Below are positions 1 to 6,387 of a stretch of 32,090 bases of DNA, one piece after another (position 1 is the stretch's first letter; each line of letters starts with the position of its first letter). Below the pieces are notes generated by a model. It saw nothing but the letters and a program-made list of their open reading frames with translations. It ran no database searches and was not told where the DNA came from. This stretch comes from Saprospiraceae bacterium (GTDB lineage Bacteria > Bacteroidota > Bacteroidia > Chitinophagales > Saprospiraceae). The stretch is from positions 1-32,090 of the forward strand of contig JAEUUT010000217.1 of assembly GCA_016787415.1 (NCBI GenBank), given 5' to 3'. The position numbers and the translations under genes were made by a program.

Positions 1-145
1 GATGACACGGATAGAACAGATATGCACGGATTTATATGGGGAACCCAGGCGATGCGGTGTTTTTTTGGGGGAGGGATATTGCCTAATGGTCGGGTGTTGC
101 CCTTTGATGCCGTCTATGCCGCCCCCCATGCCATCCACGCCGCCC

Positions 146-164
146 CCCAGGGCGTTGCCCTGGG
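146..164. repeat. Perfect 8-bp hairpin, 3-base loop
   Basis: CCCAGGGC - GTT - GCCCTGGG is a perfect stem of eight pairs. It sits in a C-rich tract with two GCCGCCCCCCA-like copies upstream (118-150). No T-run follows on either strand, so it is not a standard intrinsic terminator. It is probably part of a repeated intergenic element. Confidence 0.6.
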
Positions 165-217
165 CTATTGGATACGCCCTTTCAGGGCTCCCCGGTGGTA
201 ATGAGTGGCTATTTTCT

Positions 218-264
218 CACTTCTCGTCTCTCACTTCTCACCTCTCACTTCTCACCTCTCTTTA
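218..264. repeat. CACTTCTCACCTCT word array (half element)
   Basis: This array is built from the words TCTCACTTC and TCACCTCT. Almost the same array occurs at 6345-6382, ending in the same CACCTCTCTTT. No complementary arm lies nearby, so both look like single arms of the inverted-repeat type seen elsewhere in the window. Confidence 0.7.
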
Positions 265-296
265 GACAAGGCGTGATTTGCGGCGCAACAGTTGTC

Positions 297-644
297 TCAG
301 CCTTTTTTCCCGGAATCCACAGGAAAGATCGGCTGTACCTGGAGAGAGTCGATGGGCAGGATAGGAGGCGGTTGCACCGGGCGAAACGGGCGAAGGCGTG
401 CCAGTGAGTCGTTCATGGAATTGGTGGCGTCCAGCAATAACAATGAATCTACTGTTTCCTCGGCTTCACGAAGCAAAATTTCGCGGCACTCGGCCATTTT
501 TTTTTGTCGAAAATCCGATACGGCGTCCGTCACTTTTTGCTGGATAATTTCCTCCTTGTTTTTATTGCATGCAAACGCAAAGGAAAGCAACAGGATTGCC
601 AACAGATTTTTCACAAAAACGCAAGGAGTTGATTTTGAGTGCAT
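297..644 (-). CDS. Small lipoprotein, function unknown
   Basis: This encodes 115 residues from the ATG at 644. An in-frame start further upstream (818) would add 58 residues ahead of the signal sequence, so I reject it. The N-terminus has a hydrophobic stretch (about 13-25) ending in SFAFAC, a lipobox with Cys26 as the lipidation site, so the product is a predicted membrane-anchored lipoprotein. Next comes a charged, probably helical segment (EEIIQQKVTDAVSDF...), then a proline-rich tail near the C-terminus. I do not recognise a family. It stands alone, divergent from hemB, and ends close to the word array at 218-264. Confidence 0.7.
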   Translation of the reverse strand: MHSKSTPCVFVKNLLAILLLSFAFACNKNKEEIIQQKVTDAVSDFRQKKMAECREILLREAEETVDSLLLLDATNSMNDSLARLRPFRPVQPPPILPIDSLQVQPIFPVDSGKKG

Positions 645-779
645 TATTTTCAAATTAACAAAAACCTGAACGGAAGTATGTGGCAAATTTAAAGCCTGTA
701 ATCGGTTCGCTCCGAAAACATTTTCATGGCTCAATATTCCGCCTGCCAAATATTTATTAAAAAATTTTAAGTACATGTG

Positions 780-809
780 TTGGCATTTTTGGAGAGCGGC
801 GTATATTTG
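780..809 (+). promoter_or_regulatory. Bacteroidota-type promoter for the hemB leader
   Basis: A -33 TTG (780-782) is followed 19 bases later by TATATTTG (802-809), an exact match to the Bacteroidota -7 consensus TAnnTTTG. Transcription would start near 815, giving a leader of about 250 bases before hemB, or a short RNA if the hairpin at 903-943 terminates. Confidence 0.65.
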
Positions 810-902
810 CACTACCAATTATAACATTGGGTGTTACAACAGCAAATTCTCACCTTCGGGTGTCGTTTTTAAGAAGTTTTCATTTGGTTTTTTGGGGTTA
901 TA

Positions 903-943
903 CAGGGTGCTCAGAGTAATCTGTGGTGCCCTGTTCTTTTTTT
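903..943 (+). terminator. Terminator-like hairpin inside the hemB leader
   Basis: CAGGGTGCT (903-911) pairs with GGTGCCCTG (925-933) with several G-U pairs, and TTCTTTTTTT follows at once. It lies between a good promoter and hemB. It is therefore a candidate attenuator, or the 3' end of an RNA of about 120-130 bases. Confidence 0.5.
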
Positions 944-1067
944 GTCAGGTTGCTTCCCCGGTGCATTTTTCAAGTGTCTGTTTTTCCTGACACTCCCCTT
1001 CGTCTCCGCTTTGCAGTGTACTTTTGTGTTGTTGTGCGTGCTGCACGACGGCTCAAATATTTCTTCT

Positions 1068-2069
1068 GTGCAACAGACTTCTGAATTCTCTTTCCTTCGC
1101 CGTCCGCGCCGCAATCGGCAGTCGGCTGCCATTCGCGGCATGGCCGTAGAAACGCACCTTTCGGCCCAACATCTTGTTTTTCCATTGTTCCTGCTCGACG
1201 GCTCGGGCATCCGCAGTGAAATCAAGTCGATGCCGGGGATTTATCGTTTTTCACCCGACGAGTTGCTCCGTGAGGTAGGCGAGTGTATGGAACTGGGCAT
1301 TACCAATTTTGTGGTTTTCCCGGCTGTGGCTGATGCACTGAAGGATAAAACAGCCACGTTTAGTTATCACTCCGACAATTTTTACCTAAAAACGGCACGA
1401 GAAATCAAAAAACGTTTTCCGGAATGCTGCCTCATCAGCGATGTAGCAATGGACCCGTACAGCAGCGACGGACATGACGGACTGGTGGAAAACGGAGAGA
1501 TCGTCAACGACCCTACCTTGCCAATTCTGGCCCGCATGTCGGTGGCGCAGGCGGAAGCAGGTTTCGATATGCTTGGCCCGTCCGACATGATGGACGGTCG
1601 GGTAGGCGTGATGCGCCGGGCACTGGATGAGGCAGGTTTTCAGAAAACGGGCATTTTGTCGTACACGGCCAAATATGCCAGCGCATTTTACGGGCCTTTC
1701 CGCGATGCGCTCGATTCGGCGCCCAAAAGCGGCGACAAAAAAACGTATCAGATGAACCCGGCGAATCGCCGCGAAGCGCTCATTGAAGCCGAACTGGACA
1801 CCCTGGAAGGCGCCGACATGCTGATGGTAAAACCGGCCCTGCACTACCTGGACGTGATTCAGTTGCTCAAAGAAAAACAACCATTGCCGGTGGCAGCCTA
1901 CCATGTCAGCGGTGAGTGCGCCATGCTCATTGCGGCTGCGCAGAACGGTTGGCTGGATTTCGACCGGGCAATGCCTGAAGCGCTGCTCAGCATTCGGCGG
2001 GCAGGCGCAGATGTGATTCTGACCTATTTTGCGAAAGAGTTTGCAAGGCGTTTTCCGAAAGGGGTATAG
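1068..2069 (+). CDS. hemB: Delta-aminolevulinic acid dehydratase (porphobilinogen synthase)
   Basis: HemB condenses two 5-aminolevulinate molecules to porphobilinogen in cytosolic tetrapyrrole (haem) synthesis. From the GTG at 1068 the protein has 333 residues, the usual size, and starts just ahead of the conserved FLRRPRRNRQSAAIRG. An in-frame ATG at 942 would add 42 hydrophobic residues unlike the family, so I prefer the GTG. Active-site lysines are K202 (YTAKYASAFYGPF) and K255 (MLMVKPALHYLD). The metal site reads DVAMDPYSSDGHDG from D125: aspartates replace the cysteines of zinc enzymes, so this is the magnesium-type form. The C-terminal half has the expected YHVSGE and GADVILTYFA. The gene is monocistronic with a long leader that may be attenuated. 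Confidence 0.95.
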   Translation: MQQTSEFSFLRRPRRNRQSAAIRGMAVETHLSAQHLVFPLFLLDGSGIRSEIKSMPGIYRFSPDELLREVGECMELGITNFVVFPAVADALKDKTATFSYHSDNFYLKTAREIKKRFPECCLISDVAMDPYSSDGHDGLVENGEIVNDPTLPILARMSVAQAEAGFDMLGPSDMMDGRVGVMRRALDEAGFQKTGILSYTAKYASAFYGPFRDALDSAPKSGDKKTYQMNPANRREALIEAELDTLEGADMLMVKPALHYLDVIQLLKEKQPLPVAAYHVSGECAMLIAAAQNGWLDFDRAMPEALLSIRRAGADVILTYFAKEFARRFPKGV

Positions 2070-2167
2070 TATCGGATTCATCATGGCCCTACTGCTCACC
2101 TTGCCAGAAGGATTGGGAGCACGGCGCGATCAGATTAAAATCCGTTTATAAAATTATACCCACATGC

Positions 2168-2197
2168 TTTGTTTTCCAAAAAACAAGGTTACCTTTG
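2168..2197 (+). promoter_or_regulatory. Promoter for rpmH-rnpA
   Basis: TTTG (2168-2171), 18 bases, then TACCTTTG (2190-2197) matches the Bacteroidota -33/-7 consensus. The start codon of rpmH lies about 40 bases downstream. Confidence 0.75.
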
Positions 2198-2238
2198 CGC
2201 TCCATTTTTGAAACGCAGTACCTAATTATTGATCAGCG

Positions 2239-2394
2239 ATGAAACGCACATTCCAACCATCCCGCCGCGCCCGCAAGAACAAACATGGCTTCCGTGAGCG
2301 TATGGCTTCCAAGAATGGCCGCAAACTCCTCTCGCGCCGCCGCAAGCAAGGCCGCTGGAAACTGACGGTTTCCGACGAGAAGCGCCTGAAATAA
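2239..2394 (+). CDS. rpmH: Ribosomal protein L34
   Basis: This encodes a 51-residue, highly basic protein starting MKRTFQPSRRARKNKHGF, the L34 signature, followed by RMASKNGRKLLSRRRKQGR. It is a component of the large ribosomal subunit, bound to 23S rRNA. The C-terminal extension TVSDEKRLK is typical of Bacteroidota. It is followed by rnpA, the widely conserved order, with a stem-loop between them. It has its own strong promoter. No dnaA is adjacent. Confidence 0.97.
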   Translation: MKRTFQPSRRARKNKHGFRERMASKNGRKLLSRRRKQGRWKLTVSDEKRLK

Positions 2395-2447
2395 TAAAGC
2401 GGGTGAGTGCATACGGTTGTATGCTGTCCCTTCTTTCCATGATGATT

Positions 2448-2490
2448 AATAAGACTTCCGGGGTTCAGGCAACGCCGGAAGTCTTATTTT
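2448..2490 (+). terminator. Stem-loop with T-run between rpmH and rnpA
   Basis: Bases 2448-2461 pair perfectly with 2475-2488 (14 bp, 13-base loop), and ATTTTTG overlaps the 3' edge. Its position inside the rpmH-rnpA unit suggests partial termination, keeping rnpA expression below that of L34. Confidence 0.75.
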
Positions 2491-2518
2491 TGTATTTCTG
2501 CACATCGATCATCACCTT

Positions 2519-2890
2519 GTGAACACTCCCAGGCACACTTTCAACCGATCGGAACGCCTGAAAAGCCAGACGCTTATTGGCAGGCTTTTCAAGGATAGCC
2601 AATCGTTTGTCGCCTATCCCCTGCGCGTAGCCTGGGTAGAACTCTCTCATTTGGATGCACCTGCCCAGGTGGTCATCTCTGTACCCAAACGGCTGTTCAA
2701 AACGGCCGTTGCCCGCAACCTCCTGAAACGCCGGATCCGCGAAGCCTGGCGCTTGCACAAGCATCTTTTCTACGAAAAACGCGGCGAAAAGCCTCCGGTA
2801 GCCCTGTTACTCATGTACATCGCTAAAGAACCACTGCCTTATTCCGAGATAGAGGCCGGTATCAAGAAATTGGTACGGAAAATGCCGTAA
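2519..2890 (+). CDS. rnpA: Ribonuclease P protein component
   Basis: This encodes 123 residues from a GTG start about 30 bases after the terminator-like hairpin. RnpA binds the RNase P RNA and helps it remove 5' leaders from pre-tRNAs. FNRSERLKSQTLIGRLF and the RNR-type motif VARNLLKRRIREAWR (about residues 60-80) identify the family, and the length is normal. The rpmH-rnpA order supports the call. In many Bacteroidota yidD or yidC follows; here a glucosaminidase gene follows 35 bases later, which may be co-transcribed. Confidence 0.95.
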   Translation: MNTPRHTFNRSERLKSQTLIGRLFKDSQSFVAYPLRVAWVELSHLDAPAQVVISVPKRLFKTAVARNLLKRRIREAWRLHKHLFYEKRGEKPPVALLLMYIAKEPLPYSEIEAGIKKLVRKMP

Positions 2891-2925
2891 AAGCCGGTTA
2901 TTTGTTCTACCAAAAACAGGGTATT

Positions 2926-3834
2926 ATGAATGAGCAGGGCGGATGCCTGTATGCCTTCGGAAAGGGTAGTTTTATTGCGTTGGCCGTGGTGGTTTTGCCC
3001 GGTTTGCTGGTGTATTGGTTCTACGACGACCTCAAGGCACGTATAGACGGCATCTCCGATTTGCCTGTTTTTCATGAAATGAAGCACGATTTCCGTACCG
3101 GAGCCGAACTGGCAGGCGCTGCTTTTAAACGGGAATTGCAACAGTTTTATGCCGATACACTCCTGCAGCCGGCACAGACGCCTGTCGCGCCCCCCAAAGG
3201 AACGTTCTGGCGCAGACCAGGGCTTGAACAAGACCTCAACCTGAAACTCGCGCGCAAAAACCGCAGCAGCGCCCAGGCCTACCTCGATTATATCGAACAG
3301 CACCGCGACCTGGCAGTGATCGAAATGAAACGTACGAAAATTCCTGCGTCTATTACGCTGGCGCAAGGCCTGCTCGAAACAAATGCAGGTCGCAGTGTGC
3401 TGGCTACTCGTGGCAACAACCACTTCGGTATCAAATGCCGGGCGCGTTCGGGTTTTCGCCGCGACGGCCGGATCAATGACGCCGATTTCGATTTCCATTC
3501 CCTGGCCGTCGACTGTATGCAAATGGCCGACGATTATACCTGGGATCGTTTCGAGGTGTATCAAACGGCACAGGACAGTTATCGAAGGCACAGCCAGTTG
3601 CTGCAAGACAGGCGTTATGGCTGGATGCTGCACCGCTATGAAGTGGGCGGCGTGTACCATATCGACAAGGCCATTTATGGCCAGACGGAAGTGCCTTATT
3701 ATGCCGCCTGGAGCGTGGGCCTCAAACAGTCGGGATATGCTACTGCGCGGACGTATGCGGAAAAACTGACGCTCATTATCGAGACGTATCAGTTGTGGCG
3801 GATAGATTATGAGGCGGTGGTGAGTGGTGAGTAG
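2926..3834 (+). CDS. Membrane-anchored glucosaminidase (peptidoglycan hydrolase, GH73-like)
   Basis: This encodes 302 residues from ATG 2926; an in-frame TTG at 2902 is less likely. A single membrane segment (about 14-33) puts the rest in the periplasm. The C-terminal half is a glucosaminidase domain: IPASITLAQGLLETNAG with the likely catalytic Glu151, then NNHFGIKC, both family hallmarks. Such enzymes cleave N-acetylglucosaminyl bonds of peptidoglycan during growth or division. No LysM or SPOR binding domain is present, and the 100 residues between anchor and domain are not recognised. Oddly, the last codons (VVSGE-stop) are written by the GTGAGT word repeat that fills the following gap, as if the repeat had replaced the original end. 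Confidence 0.88.
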   Translation: MNEQGGCLYAFGKGSFIALAVVVLPGLLVYWFYDDLKARIDGISDLPVFHEMKHDFRTGAELAGAAFKRELQQFYADTLLQPAQTPVAPPKGTFWRRPGLEQDLNLKLARKNRSSAQAYLDYIEQHRDLAVIEMKRTKIPASITLAQGLLETNAGRSVLATRGNNHFGIKCRARSGFRRDGRINDADFDFHSLAVDCMQMADDYTWDRFEVYQTAQDSYRRHSQLLQDRRYGWMLHRYEVGGVYHIDKAIYGQTEVPYYAAWSVGLKQSGYATARTYAEKLTLIIETYQLWRIDYEAVVSGE

Positions 3835-4056
3835 TGAGTAGTGAGTGGTGAGTGGGGAAATAGTAGAGCGTTTGTGTGAGGCTTTGCCTCATTGGGAATA
3901 ATAAAATAGTTTGCCAGCGTGCCTGTTGCAGGCCTGCATGCAATCATTTTGCAAACCAGGCAGGCTGGCAATCATTCTTGTAAATCAGCATGAGGCCACC
4001 TCTCACACAAACCCTCCATTATTCACTACTCACCACTCACTACTCACCACTCACTA
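3816..4056. repeat. Nested inverted repeat with GTGAGT/ACTCAC word arms
   Basis: The outer left arm (about 3816-3854) repeats GTGGTGAGT and AGTAGTGAGT. The outer right arm (about 4020-4056) repeats the complementary CACTACTCACC. Inside, GTTTGTGTGAG (3870-3880) pairs with CTCACACAAAC (4002-4012), and a TTGCCAGC.TGCCTG segment pairs with CAGGCAGGCTGGCAA at about 3960 with one mismatch. The whole gap between two co-directional genes is thus one large potential hairpin. It overlaps the end of the upstream gene and stops seven bases before the next ATG. Confidence 0.85.
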
Positions 4057-4063
4057 TTTCGCC

Positions 4064-4885
4064 ATGAAAAATTTCTTCGAATTCTTTGGTTTCCTTTCCG
4101 CAGCAGGCATGTCGGCCGTTGTAATTTTCCTTTTTATCGGTAAAAAAGAAGGGCTCAGAGGCGCTGACAAAGACACCCGCGTATCGGAATACAACATTTC
4201 CAATGAGGCAGACATGCCCGACAGACCGCGGGCCATTGCCTTGCACCCTGCCAAAGGCAGCAAATCCGCTTCCAGAAAAGAAAAGGCAGTGCAACAGGAA
4301 GAAGAACGCAGCCAGTCGGCATCCGAACAGTTGAAAAACCTTTACGACGACGCCGAATTTGTTTCCTCCACCGCCAAACAATGGAAATCGACGGTAAGAG
4401 ACGTTGCGGAAGACTACAATGTGCGCCCACAGGTGCTGCTGGCCCATGTAATGGTACAGTCGTACTTGGGCAACTACTCCAAAAATCAATTGAAACGCGA
4501 CGCTAGCCAGCACGCAGGCGAGCAGATCAAATCCGTAAACGCAGCCCTGAAAACCTATCCCTATGGATGGAGTATGCAAAAATTGATGCAGCAATACGAT
4601 CTGATGCGCTATTTCCCGGAAGAGGTACCTGTAGCATCCGCATCGCTGCACATGATGCCGGAGAAAAAAATGACCCCTAAAACGGTTTCTAAAAGCGCCG
4701 GCAAACCGGCCGCACAGCCTGCTGCTTCTGCTGTTTCGCCTGCCGAAGATGGATTTCGGAATATGGTAGCCAAAGAATACGGCTTCTCCTCCTGGACGGG
4801 CCTGCAACGCCTGGCCGATCCGGAAACAAAAGCGGAAGCACAAAAACGGGTAAAAAGACTGATGCTGGCGGCAAGAATCAAGTAG
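4064..4885 (+). CDS. Membrane-anchored protein with a lysozyme-like helix, function unknown
   Basis: This encodes 273 residues from ATG 4064, directly after the word repeat. One membrane segment (about 8-26) is followed by a basic, low-complexity linker (about 30-95). Residues 110-140 (VAEDYNVRPQVLLAHVMVQS) resemble the helix that carries the catalytic Glu in lytic transglycosylases and glucosaminidases, but the expected Glu is Gln132. A second helical region (about 145-180) and an alanine/proline-rich linker (to about 240) follow, then WTGLQRLADPETKAEA near the end. Its neighbour is a real glucosaminidase with the same anchor layout, so this could be an inactive paralogue or a cell-wall-binding partner. 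That is inference from a short motif only. Confidence 0.75.
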   Translation: MKNFFEFFGFLSAAGMSAVVIFLFIGKKEGLRGADKDTRVSEYNISNEADMPDRPRAIALHPAKGSKSASRKEKAVQQEEERSQSASEQLKNLYDDAEFVSSTAKQWKSTVRDVAEDYNVRPQVLLAHVMVQSYLGNYSKNQLKRDASQHAGEQIKSVNAALKTYPYGWSMQKLMQQYDLMRYFPEEVPVASASLHMMPEKKMTPKTVSKSAGKPAAQPAASAVSPAEDGFRNMVAKEYGFSSWTGLQRLADPETKAEAQKRVKRLMLAARIK

Positions 4886-4897
4886 ATTTTAGATTTA

Positions 4898-4966
4898 AGA
4901 TTACATGATTTTAGATTTTAGATTTTCCGGGATGCCCTCCTTCTAAAATCTAAAATCATGTAATCT
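4898..4966. repeat. Perfect 25-bp inverted repeat (GATTTTAGATTT words)
   Basis: Bases 4898-4922 are the exact reverse complement of 4942-4966, with a 19-base loop. The arms and flanks are built from the words TTTTAGATTT and AAAATCTAA. The element lies between converging genes and could terminate transcription from both sides, but the arms are far longer than a terminator needs. Confidence 0.9.
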
Positions 4967-4975
4967 AAAATCTTA

Positions 4976-5138
4976 GAAGTTGTTTGAGTTAATTTGTCGA
5001 GGGCAGAAAGAGCGGATTTTGTTGGTAGGCAAGGCTTATTTTGGAGAGAATCGCCGGAGTCTTTTCCCTACAAAATCCCCCCACCACACCCAAAAAATCC
5101 CCTCTTTCTGCCATCGACAAATTAACTCAAACAACTTC
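4976..5138. repeat. 37-bp inverted repeat flanking a second inner repeat
   Basis: Bases 4976-5012 and 5102-5138 are reverse complements with one mismatch in 37. Inside, GGATTTTGT (5014-5022) pairs with ACAAAATCC (5070-5078). The element begins ten bases after the previous inverted repeat and ends nine bases before the stop codon of the minus-strand gene. No protein of its own is recognisable. Confidence 0.9.
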
Positions 5139-5146
5139 TTAAATTC

Positions 5147-5635
5147 TCAGGGCTGCACCTCGTCCGTACGCTGCATCAGCACAGGACGATCGCCTTCGGA
5201 GTGGTGGCTCACATGGTACCATTGGTTTTCCCCAAAGCGTGTCCATGTGAACGGCAGTTTGCCTGGGCGAACGGGGTCGAAACGCACGTCTTTTTCGCCG
5301 ATCCAGGTCACTACCCAGTCGCGGTTTTCGCCGAGGTAAAAATGGCCTTCATACCAGGACAGCATGGTGGATGCCGGCTCGCCCTGGTCGCTGATGTCAT
5401 TGATTTCAAGTTGGAAATCATCCGTGATATGAAAACTCTGGCGCACGGGTTTGCCCGGCTGGGTGCTCTCCCATGCTCCTTCGATCCAGCGCAGTTTGCG
5501 GATGTCATTCTGTGTATACCTGACATCCGGGATGGTGACTGTCGACTGAATAGCAGCGGCGGCAACAGGCAAATCTGCCGATTGACGGCAGGCAAAGGAA
5601 GCAGTTAGCAGCAGGGATAGGAGGAGTATTTTCAT
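5147..5635 (-). CDS. Lipoprotein with DUF6265-like domain
   Basis: This encodes 162 residues. A signal peptide ends in TASFAC, giving lipidation at Cys16, so the protein is predicted to be membrane-attached in the periplasm. The rest contains RKLRWIEGAWESTQPGKPVRQSF, a pattern like the calycin-type DUF6265 family (LxWLxGxW), then alternating aromatic/charged strands (SWYEGHFYLGENRDW, FTWTRFGENQW). A small lipocalin-like barrel that binds a hydrophobic ligand is possible, but no substrate can be named. It stands alone; its stop codon touches the 37-bp inverted repeat. Confidence 0.8.
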   Translation of the reverse strand: MKILLLSLLLTASFACRQSADLPVAAAAIQSTVTIPDVRYTQNDIRKLRWIEGAWESTQPGKPVRQSFHITDDFQLEINDISDQGEPASTMLSWYEGHFYLGENRDWVVTWIGEKDVRFDPVRPGKLPFTWTRFGENQWYHVSHHSEGDRPVLMQRTDEVQP

Positions 5636-5795
5636 GGTAATACGTATTGCTTTGGATGTTTCCTGACAGTTTTTTGCACAATTTTGTTGCCAACTTATAA
5701 CTTATTGACAATCAAATTATTGCAATGCCTTTTCTCGATAAAAATGCCCGAAATTGAACAATAGTGTTCATTTTCGGACATTTACAAACCCTGAA

Positions 5796-6191
5796 TTACT
5801 GTACTGGCTCTACTTTGTAAACGATGTAATCGGTATCGCCCTGCCAAGGGAAAGCGTCGATCAATTCGCGGTAATAGACCTTGATATTTTTGCCGTCGAA
5901 TTGTTGGGCTTGCTGATACACCGCGTCGTTTTTTACCGAAAAATTCCAGGTGCTTTGTGGAGTCAGGATGGTACTGCCGCCGAGGTGCAACTGCCCTTCA
6001 TAGGTTTTGAACATCACCCCTTTTTTGGAAATCTTGAACAGCACGCCGGTGCGGGTTCCTTCGCTGATGGTATAGGTTCTGTAAAAGTAATAGCCGATGG
6101 AAAACAGCAGGCCTACGGCCAGAATCAGCCACAAGGTGCGGCGTGCAATTTTGCCTGCTTTTTGTTTGACCTGATCGAATTGAACAGACAT
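5796..6191 (-). CDS. Small single-pass membrane protein, conserved in Bacteroidota
   Basis: This encodes 131 residues from ATG 6191 (MSVQFDQVKQ). An upstream start at 6278 would add 29 residues of poor quality. A membrane segment lies at about 20-39 (TLWLILAVGLLFSIGYYFY). The conserved periplasmic part reads SEGTRTGVLFKISKKGVMFKTYEGQL, then STWNFSVKNDAVYQQA, and ends in a beta-rich stretch with YYRELIDAFPWQGDTDYIVYKVE. I recall close relatives in many Bacteroidota carrying an unsupported 6-phosphogluconate dehydrogenase name; nothing here resembles that enzyme. Function unknown. Confidence 0.85.
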   Translation of the reverse strand: MSVQFDQVKQKAGKIARRTLWLILAVGLLFSIGYYFYRTYTISEGTRTGVLFKISKKGVMFKTYEGQLHLGGSTILTPQSTWNFSVKNDAVYQQAQQFDGKNIKVYYRELIDAFPWQGDTDYIVYKVEPVQ

Positions 6192-6311
6192 GGTTGGTTT
6201 GAGTTGAGTTGGATGTGTGGTTATGAGGCTATGAGACGCTTTCAGTTGCAGAAAAGTTAACTTCTTTAGCCCTGACAAATGTAAAAAACACTTCTCATAA
6301 GTACCGAGGTA

Positions 6312-6382
6312 AAATCACCTCTCACTCTCTCACCCTCTCGCTTTTCACCTCTCACTTCTCACCTCTCACTTCTCACCTCTCT
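6312..6382. repeat. CACCTCTCACTTCT word array (half element)
   Basis: This is a pyrimidine-rich array of CACCTCTCAC and TTCTCACCTC words. Its last part matches 226-264 closely, in the same orientation. It lies just downstream of queE on the minus strand. No complementary arm is found nearby. Confidence 0.75.
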
Positions 6383-6387
6383 TTCCT

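Larger units (their letters stand above)
1..296. other. Intergenic stretch without a convincing gene
   Basis: No reading frame here looks like a protein: those that are open run through low-complexity DNA. The first 40 bases contain the loosely repeated words ACACGGATAGAAC and GCACGGATTTA, which look like the arm of one of the word-type repeats found elsewhere in the window, with its partner possibly outside. Bases 105-200 are C-rich and hold a compact hairpin. Bases 218-264 hold a CACTTCTCACCT word array. I see nothing else. Confidence 0.6.
645..1067. other. hemB upstream region: promoter, leader, terminator hairpin
   Basis: This 420-base gap between two divergent genes holds a good promoter (780-809), a leader of about 90 bases, a terminator-like hairpin (903-943), and then about 125 more bases before the preferred hemB start. 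CACC-TTCG-GGTG at about 862-873 is a small UUCG-type hairpin. The pair TGTCAGG (943-949)/CCTGACA (986-992) excludes the pair AGTGTC (973-978)/GACACT (989-994), because both use bases 989-992. This arrangement would suit an attenuated leader or a short non-coding RNA. Confidence 0.5.

Noticed and set aside
297..818. Longer start for the first lipoprotein (818)
   Set aside because: It would place 58 residues in front of a clear lipoprotein signal peptide.
811..945. 6S, SRP or other known RNA ahead of hemB
   Set aside because: None of the conserved core sequences or the long bubbled hairpin of these RNAs is visible; only promoter and terminator features support an RNA.
942..1067. N-terminal extension of HemB from the ATG at 942
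   Set aside because: The added residues are unlike HemB and overlap a region with leader-type hairpins.
5796..6191. 6-phosphogluconate dehydrogenase
   Set aside because: I recall this name attached to close relatives, but a 131-residue single-pass membrane protein has neither the fold size nor the motifs.
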